Shown here one piece after another: positions 1 to 4,719 of a stretch of DNA of 5,386 nucleotides. The notes beneath the pieces are model-generated. The model was not told the origin of the DNA. It did not search any database and saw only the letters and a list, made by a program, of their open reading frames with translations. How positions within the stretch are numbered: the first letter of the stretch is position 1; every line of letters starts with the position of its first letter. The translations under genes and the position numbers were made by a program. Source of the DNA: Clostridia bacterium. Its GTDB lineage: Bacteria; Bacillota; Clostridia; Oscillospirales; CAG-272. Location: NCBI GenBank assembly GCA_017411935.1, contig JAFQPC010000111.1:1-5386 (forward strand). Reading direction: 5' to 3'.

Positions 1-3
1 AAC

Positions 4-22
4 GGGAGGCTGATAGCCTCCC
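4..22. repeat. Perfect short inverted repeat (hairpin)
   Basis: GGGAGGCT (4-11) and AGCCTCCC (15-22) are exact reverse complements around the 3-base centre GAT, giving an 8-bp GC-rich stem. No T-run follows (CTAC does), so it is not a normal intrinsic terminator. GC-rich palindromes flanked by CCCTAC or GTAGGG resemble small dispersed intergenic repeats of clostridial genomes, and this may be the edge of one starting upstream of the window. The palindrome is seen directly; the repeat-family assignment is inference. Confidence 0.5.
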
Positions 23-52
23 CTACAAACAAAAAGCAACACCTCTGCGCCG

Positions 53-91
53 AGGGTACGCGGGTACGAATCCCCTGCCCTATGTTTTTTT
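53..91 (+). terminator. Weak candidate terminator of an upstream gene
   Basis: AGGG (53-56) can pair with CCCT (78-81), and an inner GGG (62-64) with CCC (72-74), separated by an internal loop. The structure is followed by ATG and seven T (85-91). The stem is short and interrupted, so this is a poor terminator. It could instead be part of the repeat-like sequence at the window start, which also contains GGGTACGC/GGGTACGA as a direct repeat (54-69). No coding region was recognised in 1-110. Confidence 0.3.
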
Positions 92-111
92 AAAATTTTT
101 AATCATTTCTC

Positions 112-140
112 TTGCAAACACAAAAGATCTGTGCTATACT
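112..140 (+). promoter_or_regulatory. Sigma-A promoter of ddh
   Basis: The -35 element is TTGCAA (112-117) and the -10 is TATACT (135-140), with a 17-bp spacer. A TG at 132-133 gives an extended -10 (TGCTATACT). A second TATACT directly follows (141-146). The stretch before the -35 (84-110) is A/T-rich and could act as an UP element. The predicted start is near 147, leaving about 30 nt of 5' UTR, too short for a riboswitch. Confidence 0.82.
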
Positions 141-177
141 TATACTGTTATTTTTGCTTTTGGAAAGGCAGGTTTTT

Positions 178-1164
178 ATGGCTATTCGCATTGGTATCTA
201 CGGTTACGGAAATCTTGGTCGCGGCATTGAATGCGCGATCTCTCAAAATCCCGATCTCTCGCTCGTCGCCGTCTTCACTCGGCGTGACCCTTCTTCTCTC
301 GTGATCGGCACGGAAGGCGTTCCCGTTGTTTCGGCGAACGACATTCTCTCTTACATTGGAAAGATCGACGTTCTGATCCTCTGCGGCGGCTCTGCCACCG
401 ATCTTCCCGTGCAGACTCCTGCGCTTGCCAAGCATTTCTGTGTCATTGATTCCTTTGACACTCACGCAAAGATCCCCGCGCATTTTGCCGCTGTGGACGC
501 TTCTGCTCGCGAGGGTGGCAACGTTGCGATGATCTCTGTGGGTTGGGATCCCGGAATGTTCTCTCTGAACCGTCTTCTTGCGGCTTCGATCCTACCCGAC
601 GGACGTGACTACACCTTTTGGGGCAAGGGCGTGAGCCAGGGACACTCGGATGCCATTCGCCGCATTTCGGGGGTTCTTGACGCCAAGCAATACACGATCC
701 CGAAGGAAGATGCTCTCTCTGCCGTTCGCAGCGGCACTTGCCCTTCCCTTTCGACACGCGAAAAACATCTTCGCGAGTGCTTTGTCGTTGCCGAAGATGG
801 GGCTGACCTTTCCCGTATTGAGCGAGAAATCAAGGAAATGCCGAACTATTTTGCCGATTACGACACGATCGTTCATTTCATCTCGCTTGACGAGCTTCGC
901 CGCGATCATTCGGGCATTCCCCACGGCGGCTTTGTCATTCGCACGGGAAAGACGGGCAAGGATCTCGAGCATTCGCACATCATTGAGTATTCGCTGAAGC
1001 TTGATTCGAACCCCGAGTTTACGGCATCGGTCATCGTTGCCTACGCTCGCGCGCTCGCTCGTATGGCTCGCGAGGGCTTGGTCGGCTGCAAGACCGTCTT
1101 TGACGTACCGCCCGCCTACCTTTCTCCGAAGTCTTACGAGGAGCTTCTCGCTTCGCTTTTGTAA
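178..1164 (+). CDS. ddh: meso-diaminopimelate D-dehydrogenase
   Basis: NADPH-dependent cytoplasmic enzyme that converts L-tetrahydrodipicolinate plus ammonia directly to meso-2,6-diaminopimelate, the one-step branch of lysine and peptidoglycan precursor synthesis. The protein has 328 residues, close to the usual 320-330. It opens with a Rossmann fold: GYGNLGRG at residues 9-16, and FTRR at 33-36, where paired arginines suit the NADP phosphate. Family motifs follow: GGSATDLP (70-77), DSFDTH (91-96), GWDPGMFS (122-129) and FWGKGVSQGHSDAIRR (147-162). ATG 178 was chosen because the Rossmann fold begins at once and GGAAAGG (162-168) lies 9 nt upstream; the in-frame TTG at 112 is the -35 element. 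It has its own promoter and no lysine-gene neighbour in view. No GC-rich terminator follows, only T and A tracts that also precede the next promoter. Confidence 0.96.
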   Translation: MAIRIGIYGYGNLGRGIECAISQNPDLSLVAVFTRRDPSSLVIGTEGVPVVSANDILSYIGKIDVLILCGGSATDLPVQTPALAKHFCVIDSFDTHAKIPAHFAAVDASAREGGNVAMISVGWDPGMFSLNRLLAASILPDGRDYTFWGKGVSQGHSDAIRRISGVLDAKQYTIPKEDALSAVRSGTCPSLSTREKHLRECFVVAEDGADLSRIEREIKEMPNYFADYDTIVHFISLDELRRDHSGIPHGGFVIRTGKTGKDLEHSHIIEYSLKLDSNPEFTASVIVAYARALARMAREGLVGCKTVFDVPPAYLSPKSYEELLASLL

Positions 1165-1220
1165 TTTTTTTGATTTTTTTAAAAAATTATCTTGAATTTC
1201 TATCAATACTATGATATAAT
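1165..1220 (+). promoter_or_regulatory. Strong sigma-A promoter with UP-like A/T tracts
   Basis: TTGAAT (1192-1197) and a perfect TATAAT (1215-1220) are separated by 17 bp, with an extended -10 TG at 1212-1213. Upstream, T tracts (1165-1180) and an A tract (1181-1186) fall at about -62 to -41 from the predicted start at 1227, where an UP element contacts the RNA polymerase alpha subunit. AATTTTTT (1163-1170) and AAAAAATT (1181-1188) are complementary, but an all-A/T stem is unlikely to terminate ddh well. Confidence 0.87.
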
Positions 1221-1227
1221 ATAGTGT

Positions 1228-1249
1228 CGTACGGCGTTTTTGCCGTATG
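1228..1249 (+). promoter_or_regulatory. 5'-terminal mRNA stem-loop
   Basis: CGTACGGC (1228-1235) pairs with GCCGTATG (1242-1249), eight pairs including one G-T, around the loop GTTTTT. The hairpin begins within about one base of the start site predicted from the promoter. Such 5'-end hairpins can protect transcripts from 5'-dependent decay. Only five T follow inside the loop and none after it, so it is not a terminator. Function is inferred. Confidence 0.55.
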
Positions 1250-1271
1250 CTATCCGTTCTATTCTTTTTAT

Positions 1272-1277
1272 AAGGAG
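1272..1277 (+). promoter_or_regulatory. Ribosome binding site deciding the 1287 start
   Basis: AAGGAG lies 3 nt before ATG 1281 but 9 nt before the in-frame ATG 1287. The second spacing is normal and the first too tight, so initiation at 1287 is preferred; the protein then begins MSRMIGTV. Confidence 0.75.
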
Positions 1278-1286
1278 TTTATGATT

Positions 1287-2483
1287 ATGAGTCGTATGAT
1301 TGGAACCGTATCGCGCGGCGTGAGAGCGCCCATCATCAAGAGCGGAGACAATATCGTTGATATCGTCACCGAGTCTGTTCTTGAAGCATCGAAAGATGCA
1401 AATTTTGAGTTCCACGACAGAGATATCGTTGCTATGACCGAGGCAATCGTGGCTCGTGCGCAGGGCAACTACGCATCGGTAGATGACATTGCCTCCGACG
1501 TGAAGGCAAAGTTTGGCGCTGACGCGACGGTCGGCGTGATCTTCCCCATCCTCAGCCGCAACCGCTTTGCGATCTGCTTGCGCGGCATTGCCAAGGGAGT
1601 CAAGAAGGTCGTTCTGATGCTCTCCTACCCCTCCGACGAGGTCGGAAACCACCTCATCAGTCTCGACGCTGTCGACGAGAAGGGTGTCAACCCCTACTGC
1701 GACGTGCTCTCTCTTGAAAAATACCGTGAGCTCTTCGGTTATGAGAAGCACAGATTTACGGGTGTGGACTACGTAGAGTACTACGAGCAGCTCATCCGCG
1801 AGTGCGGCGCTGACGTTGAGATCGTTTTTGCCAACAACTGCAAGGCAATTCTCGACTACACGAAGAACGTTCTTTGCTGTGACATTCACTCGAGAGCGCG
1901 CACCAAGAGAATCCTCAAGGCTTCGGGTGCGAACATCGTGCTCGGTCTTGATGAAATTATGAACGCTCCCGTGAACGGCAGCGGTTACAACGCAGATTAC
2001 GGTCTGCTCGGCTCGAACAAGGCAACCGAGGATCAGGTCAAGCTCTTCCCCCGCGACTGCCAGACCGTTGTTGATGCCATTCAGGCAAAGCTCTTCTCGG
2101 CTACGGGTAAGCGCATTGAGGTCATGGTTTACGGTGACGGCGCGTTCAAGGATCCCGTCGGAAAGATCTGGGAGCTTGCTGACCCTGTCGTAGCCCCCGC
2201 TTACACCGCCGGTCTTGAGGGTACGCCCAACGAGCTCAAGCTGAAGTATCTTGCCGACAATGAATTCGGCGATCTTTCGGGTGAGGAGCTCAAAGCTGCC
2301 ATCAAGGCAAAGATTCAGGAAAAGGACGACAACCTCGTCGGTCAGATGGCTTCCGAGGGTACGACTCCCCGTCAGCTCACCGACCTGATCGGTTCGCTTT
2401 GCGATCTGACCTCGGGCTCCGGTGACAAGGGTACGCCGATCGTCTTTATTCAGGGATATTTCGACAACTACACCACCGAATGA
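1287..2483 (+). CDS. Coenzyme F420-0:L-glutamate ligase-like protein
   Basis: This 398-residue soluble protein resembles the CofE/F420-ligase family, whose archaeal members add glutamate to F420-0 using GTP. I recognise the family from the N-terminal DRDIVAMTEAIVARAQG (44-60), GVIFPILSRNRF (83-94), NAPVNGSGYN (226-235), GLLGSNKATED (239-249), YGDGAFKDP (282-290) and TSGSGDKGTP (375-384). Archaeal CofE has about 250 residues, so this is a distinctly longer form that I associate with Clostridia, most of which are not known to make F420. Its real substrate is therefore unclear; a gamma-glutamyl ligation on another acceptor is possible but unproven. No signal peptide or membrane segment is apparent. 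It is monocistronic, with a strong promoter, a 5' stem-loop and a strong terminator, suggesting substantial expression. No other F420 gene is in view. Confidence 0.87.
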   Translation: MSRMIGTVSRGVRAPIIKSGDNIVDIVTESVLEASKDANFEFHDRDIVAMTEAIVARAQGNYASVDDIASDVKAKFGADATVGVIFPILSRNRFAICLRGIAKGVKKVVLMLSYPSDEVGNHLISLDAVDEKGVNPYCDVLSLEKYRELFGYEKHRFTGVDYVEYYEQLIRECGADVEIVFANNCKAILDYTKNVLCCDIHSRARTKRILKASGANIVLGLDEIMNAPVNGSGYNADYGLLGSNKATEDQVKLFPRDCQTVVDAIQAKLFSATGKRIEVMVYGDGAFKDPVGKIWELADPVVAPAYTAGLEGTPNELKLKYLADNEFGDLSGEELKAAIKAKIQEKDDNLVGQMASEGTTPRQLTDLIGSLCDLTSGSGDKGTPIVFIQGYFDNYTTE

Positions 2484-2491
2484 TCGGCTCG

Positions 2492-2535
2492 ATCGCTCTT
2501 GCGGAAAAAATTTCCCCGCAAGAGCGATTTTTTTT
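2492..2535 (+). terminator. Strong intrinsic terminator
   Basis: A 13-bp perfect stem, ATCGCTCTTGCGG (2492-2504) with CCGCAAGAGCGAT (2516-2528), encloses an 11-nt A/T-rich loop and runs into eight T (2528-2535). It starts 9 nt after the stop codon of the F420-ligase-like gene and separates that unit from the aromatic operon. Confidence 0.96.
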
Positions 2536-2545
2536 GCAAAAGCCC

Positions 2546-2574
2546 TTGACAAATTCGTTTTAGCGTGCTAAACT
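2546..2574 (+). promoter_or_regulatory. Sigma-A promoter of the aroF-tyrA-aroB operon
   Basis: A perfect TTGACA (2546-2551) and TAAACT (2569-2574) are spaced by 17 bp, with an extended -10 TG at 2566-2567. The predicted start is near 2581, giving a leader of roughly 270 nt before aroF that contains a peptide ORF and an attenuator. Confidence 0.88.
2559..2572. promoter_or_regulatory. Candidate operator overlapping the -10 element
   Basis: TTTAGC (2559-2564) and GCTAAA (2567-2572) form a perfect inverted repeat around GT. It covers the end of the spacer and four bases of the -10, the classic place for a dimeric helix-turn-helix repressor. I do not recognise the motif with certainty. A TrpR/YerC-type aromatic repressor is one guess from the operon's function, not from the site itself. 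Confidence 0.5.
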
Positions 2575-2604
2575 AATTTTAATGAAATCAAAGGAGAAAA
2601 GGCA

Positions 2605-2673
2605 ATGAACCGTTCTTTCGCTAACAAATTTTATTACCTTTATTTTTATTGCTTTACGCAGTCAGAAAAATAA
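2605..2673 (+). CDS. Phe/Tyr-rich leader peptide of the aro operon
   Basis: This is a 22-codon ORF from ATG 2605 to TAA 2671-2673, with a strong Shine-Dalgarno (AAAGGAG, 2590-2596) 8 nt upstream. It starts about 24 nt after the predicted transcription start. Eight of 22 residues are aromatic (4 Phe, 4 Tyr, no Trp), and seven fall in residues 9-17, FYYLYFYCF. This matches the logic of the E. coli pheA and pheS leader peptides: the peptide has no function as a product, and its translation rate senses charged tRNA-Phe and tRNA-Tyr. The position before DAHP synthase and prephenate dehydrogenase, inside a set of mutually exclusive RNA hairpins and before an intrinsic terminator, makes the role convincing. 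It is too short for ordinary gene finders and may well be unannotated. Confidence 0.9.
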   Translation: MNRSFANKFYYLYFYCFTQSEK

Positions 2674-2677
2674 AGGT
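2636..2677 (+). promoter_or_regulatory. Attenuator 1:2 (protector/pause) hairpin
   Basis: ACCTTTATTTTT (2636-2647), inside the Tyr/Leu/Phe codons, is perfectly complementary over 12 bases to AAAAATAAAGGT (2666-2677), which spans the leader stop codon. The loop is 18 nt. A ribosome stalled on the aromatic codons would occupy the first strand and free the second. An untranslated leader would form this hairpin and leave the terminator intact. Confidence 0.8.
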
Positions 2678-2755
2678 GCTTTTTGTTGCGGATTTTCGTT
2701 TCAGTTGATTTTATCCAATCGAATTTTCGATTCCATAAAAATTATTGAAGCCTTT
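2672..2755 (+). promoter_or_regulatory. Attenuator 2:3 antiterminator pairing
   Basis: AAAG (2672-2675) and GCTT (2678-2681) can pair with CTTT (2752-2755) and AAGC (2748-2751): eight pairs with a 2-nt bulge. This uses the second strand of the leader hairpin and the 5' arm of the terminator, so it excludes both. It is weaker than the terminator and would depend on forming first. A ribosome at the stop codon (2671) would cover the first strand and block it. TTGCGG (2686-2691) could alternatively pair with CCGCAA (2769-2774) in the terminator's 3' arm. Confidence 0.62.
2717..2732 (+). promoter_or_regulatory. Small central hairpin of the leader RNA
   Basis: AATCGA (2717-2722) and TCGATT (2727-2732) form a perfect 6-bp stem with loop ATTT. 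It lies between the two antiterminator strands and could bring them closer by folding the intervening RNA. The A/T content makes it only moderately stable. Confidence 0.45.
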
Positions 2756-2788
2756 CCGGTGAAAAACACCGCAAAGGCTTCATTTTTT
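2746..2788 (+). terminator. Attenuator 3:4 intrinsic terminator
   Basis: TGAAGCCTTT (2746-2755) pairs with AAAGGCTTCA (2773-2782). After one C-C mismatch, CGGTG (2757-2761) pairs with CACCG (2767-2771) around an AAAAA loop. Six T follow (2783-2788). It lies in the leader of aroF, about 73 nt after the leader peptide stop and 65 nt before aroF, so it controls entry into the operon and does not end a gene. Confidence 0.93.
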
Positions 2789-2829
2789 CGTGTGTGACCC
2801 CTTTGCTCCTTCCCCTTACACGAAAAAAT
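2782..2829 (+). promoter_or_regulatory. Read-through hairpin before the aroF RBS
   Basis: ATTTTTTCGTGT (2782-2793) and ACACGAAAAAAT (2818-2829) form a perfect 12-bp stem with a 24-nt loop. The 5' strand includes the terminator's T-run, so the complete stem exists only in RNA that has passed the terminator. The pyrimidine-rich loop contains CTCCTT (2806-2811), complementary to the aroF Shine-Dalgarno. A stabilising or translational role is inferred. Confidence 0.55.
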
Positions 2830-2839
2830 CTTATTTTTC

Positions 2840-2845
2840 AAGGAG
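2840..2845 (+). promoter_or_regulatory. aroF ribosome binding site
   Basis: AAGGAG ends 8 nt before ATG 2854 and fixes that start against an in-frame GTG at 2794, which lies inside the read-through hairpin and has no Shine-Dalgarno at useful distance. Confidence 0.88.
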
Positions 2846-2853
2846 AATTTTTT

Positions 2854-3861
2854 ATGATCGCCGTATTAAAGCCGGGCACTACCGACGCACAAATTGAAAA
2901 CCTTTCCTCTTGGATCAAGCTTCAGGGGCTTGACGTACATCTTTCGCGCGGAAGTTTGCATACCGTCATTGGTCTGGTTGGTGACACCTCTAAGATCGAC
3001 GCAGATCTTCTTGAGAGCCTTGAGATCGTGGAGTCGGTCAAGCGCATCAGCGAGCCCTTTAAGAGTGCCAACCGCAAATTTCACCCCGATGACAGTGTCA
3101 TTTCGGTGGGCAACACCTCGGTCGGCGGCAATATTTTTGCCGTGATGGCAGGTCCTTGCTCGGTCGAGAGCGAGGCGCAGGTGATGGAGATCGCCCATGC
3201 CGTCAAGGCGGCGGGTGCAACGATGCTTCGCGGCGGCGCGTTTAAGCCGCGCACCTCGCCCTACGATTTCCAAGGACTCAAGGCAGACGGCATTGAGATC
3301 CTGATCGAAGCTAAAAAGGAAACGGGGCTTCCCATTGTCACCGAAATTATGAATGCCAACCATCTTCCCCTCTTTGAAGAGGTGGACGTCATTCAGGTCG
3401 GCGCACGCAATATGCAGAATTTTGAGCTTCTCAAGGAGCTCGGCAGAACCCAGAAGCCGATCCTACTCAAGCGCGGACTTGCCAACACGCTCAAGGAGCT
3501 TCTGATGTCTGCCGAATACATTATGGCAGGCGGTAATGAAAACGTCATTCTTTGTGAGCGCGGCATCCGCACCTTTGAGACCTACACGAGAAACACGCTC
3601 GATCTCTCTGCCGTACCGCTTCTTCACGAGCTCTCTCATCTTCCCGTCATCATTGACCCCTCGCACGCAACGGGGGTAGCACGTCTTGTCAAGCCGATGG
3701 CGCTTGCCGCGGTAGCGTGCGGTGCGAACGGACTGATGATCGAGGTGCACAACGACCCCGCGCACGCACTCTGTGACGGCGCGCAGTCGCTGACCCCCGA
3801 AACCTTTGCCGACGTGATGGCGTCGGTGCGTCAGGTGCGCTCGGCGCTCGGAGGAAACTAA
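2854..3861 (+). CDS. aroF: DAHP synthase, type I-beta, with N-terminal regulatory domain
   Basis: Condenses phosphoenolpyruvate and erythrose 4-phosphate to 3-deoxy-D-arabino-heptulosonate 7-phosphate, the first committed step of aromatic synthesis in the cytoplasm. The protein has 335 residues, like the 338-residue Thermotoga maritima enzyme. Residues 1 to about 70 form the ferredoxin-like domain that binds tyrosine in that enzyme. The barrel carries GPCSVE (100-105), [12 protein letters not shown] (126-137), QVGARN (181-186), LLKRG (204-208), ERGIRTFE (235-242) and DPSHA (268-272). The expected metal ligands Cys102, His271, Glu297 and Asp308 are all present. It is first in the operon, behind the Phe/Tyr attenuator, and 3 nt from tyrA. 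Feedback by tyrosine or phenylalanine is likely from the family but not shown here. No chorismate mutase domain is fused. Confidence 0.97.
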   Translation: MIAVLKPGTTDAQIENLSSWIKLQGLDVHLSRGSLHTVIGLVGDTSKIDADLLESLEIVESVKRISEPFKSANRKFHPDDSVISVGNTSVGGNIFAVMAGPCSVESEAQVMEIAHAVKAAGATMLRGGAFKPRTSPYDFQGLKADGIEILIEAKKETGLPIVTEIMNANHLPLFEEVDVIQVGARNMQNFELLKELGRTQKPILLKRGLANTLKELLMSAEYIMAGGNENVILCERGIRTFETYTRNTLDLSAVPLLHELSHLPVIIDPSHATGVARLVKPMALAAVACGANGLMIEVHNDPAHALCDGAQSLTPETFADVMASVRQVRSALGGN

Positions 3862-3864
3862 GCG

Positions 3865-4695
3865 ATGACGGTTGGAATTTGCGGACTTGGACTGATTGGC
3901 GGTTCGATGGCAAAAGCCTACAAAGCCGACGGGCACACGGTGCTCGGCTTTGACGCGCACGAGCCGACGCTCGGCTACTGTGCCCTCGCGGGCATTACCG
4001 ACGGCATTCTCAACGAGGAAACGATTCCCTCGTGCGATCTGATCTTCGTTGCTCTTTATCCGCAAGTAGCGGTAGAATATCTGAAAAAGATCGCGCCGAT
4101 CATTGACGCTCACACCGTGGTGATCGACCTTTGCGGCACGAAAAAGCAGATCTGTGATTGCGGATTTTCCCTTGCCAAAGAGTACGGCTTTACCTTTGTG
4201 GGCGGACACCCGATGGCGGGCACGCAATATTCGGGCATTAAATACGCCAAGGCGACGCTTTTCAAGGGCGCTCCGATGGTGCTCGTCCCCCCGATCTACG
4301 ACGATATTGCCTTTCTCGACCGCATTCGCACTCTGCTCTCTCCCGCGGGCTTCGGCAAGTTTTCGGTGACCGACGCAGAGTCGCACGACCGCGTGATCGC
4401 CTTTACGTCTCAGCTCGCTCACGTTGTCTCCAACGCTTACGTCAAAAGCCCCTCTGCCAAGGAGCACAAGGGATTTTCGGCGGGAAGCTACAAGGATATG
4501 ACGCGTGTGGCGTGGCTGAACGAGCAAATGTGGTGTGAGCTTTTCCTCGAAAACCGCGATCCTCTGCTCTTTGAGCTTGACACGATCATCGCGTCCTTGC
4601 AGGAATACCGCGACGCCATTTCCGAGGGAGATGCAAACACGCTTCGCTCCCTGCTCCGCGACGGACGCATCGCCAAGGAAGAAATTGACGGCTAA
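3865..4695 (+). CDS. tyrA: Prephenate dehydrogenase
   Basis: Oxidatively decarboxylates prephenate to 4-hydroxyphenylpyruvate, the tyrosine-specific branch step. The protein has 276 residues. GLGLIGGS at 7-14 is the dinucleotide-binding loop, and Asp30 at the end of the second strand suggests NAD rather than NADP. GGHPMAG (113-119) contains the conserved His115; HD (174-175), TSQLAH (181-186) and GSYKDMTR (207-214) are further TyrA motifs in the helical C-terminal half. There is no C-terminal ACT domain, found in the longer (about 370-residue) forms, and no fused chorismate mutase. GGAGGA (3850-3855), inside the end of aroF, lies 9 nt before ATG 3865, so the two genes are probably translationally linked. 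Arogenate as an alternative substrate cannot be excluded from sequence. Confidence 0.95.
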   Translation: MTVGICGLGLIGGSMAKAYKADGHTVLGFDAHEPTLGYCALAGITDGILNEETIPSCDLIFVALYPQVAVEYLKKIAPIIDAHTVVIDLCGTKKQICDCGFSLAKEYGFTFVGGHPMAGTQYSGIKYAKATLFKGAPMVLVPPIYDDIAFLDRIRTLLSPAGFGKFSVTDAESHDRVIAFTSQLAHVVSNAYVKSPSAKEHKGFSAGSYKDMTRVAWLNEQMWCELFLENRDPLLFELDTIIASLQEYRDAISEGDANTLRSLLRDGRIAKEEIDG

Positions 4696-4719
4696 AAAAT
4701 TATCAAAGGAATTTTTCTT

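Noticed and set aside
44..84. Possible tRNA 3' half, suggested by GGGTACGAATCCC resembling a T-arm
   Set aside because: The loop reads TACGAAT and not TTCGANN, the lower stem pairs do not match, there is no CCA end or acceptor pairing, and no anticodon arm is visible upstream.
141..177. Lysine riboswitch upstream of ddh
   Set aside because: The predicted 5' UTR is only about 30 nt, far too short for the L-box aptamer, and contains no terminator.
1209..2552. Long minus-strand open frame (447 codons) antisense to the F420-ligase-like gene
   Set aside because: It lies wholly opposite a gene with clear family motifs, continues through the terminator hairpin and shows no recognisable protein sequence; it is a by-product of codon bias.
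2582..2608. An 8-codon ORF from ATG 2582 overlapping the leader peptide start (ATGA)
   Set aside because: It begins about at the predicted transcription start with no ribosome binding site and would read through the leader's own Shine-Dalgarno; it has no aromatic codons.
2794..2853. GTG 2794 as an N-terminally extended aroF start
   Set aside because: It has no useful ribosome binding site and lies at the edge of the read-through hairpin loop, while ATG 2854 has AAGGAG at 8 nt and matches the family N-terminus (MIAVLKPG).
2575..2853. T-box or other tRNA/metabolite riboswitch in the aroF leader
   Set aside because: I see no T-box-like TGGNACCGCG element before the terminator and no known riboswitch core; the translated Phe/Tyr ORF and competing hairpins explain the region better.
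3463..4527. Long minus-strand open frame (354 codons) across aroF and tyrA
   Set aside because: It spans the junction of two well-identified plus-strand enzymes and has no recognisable motifs.
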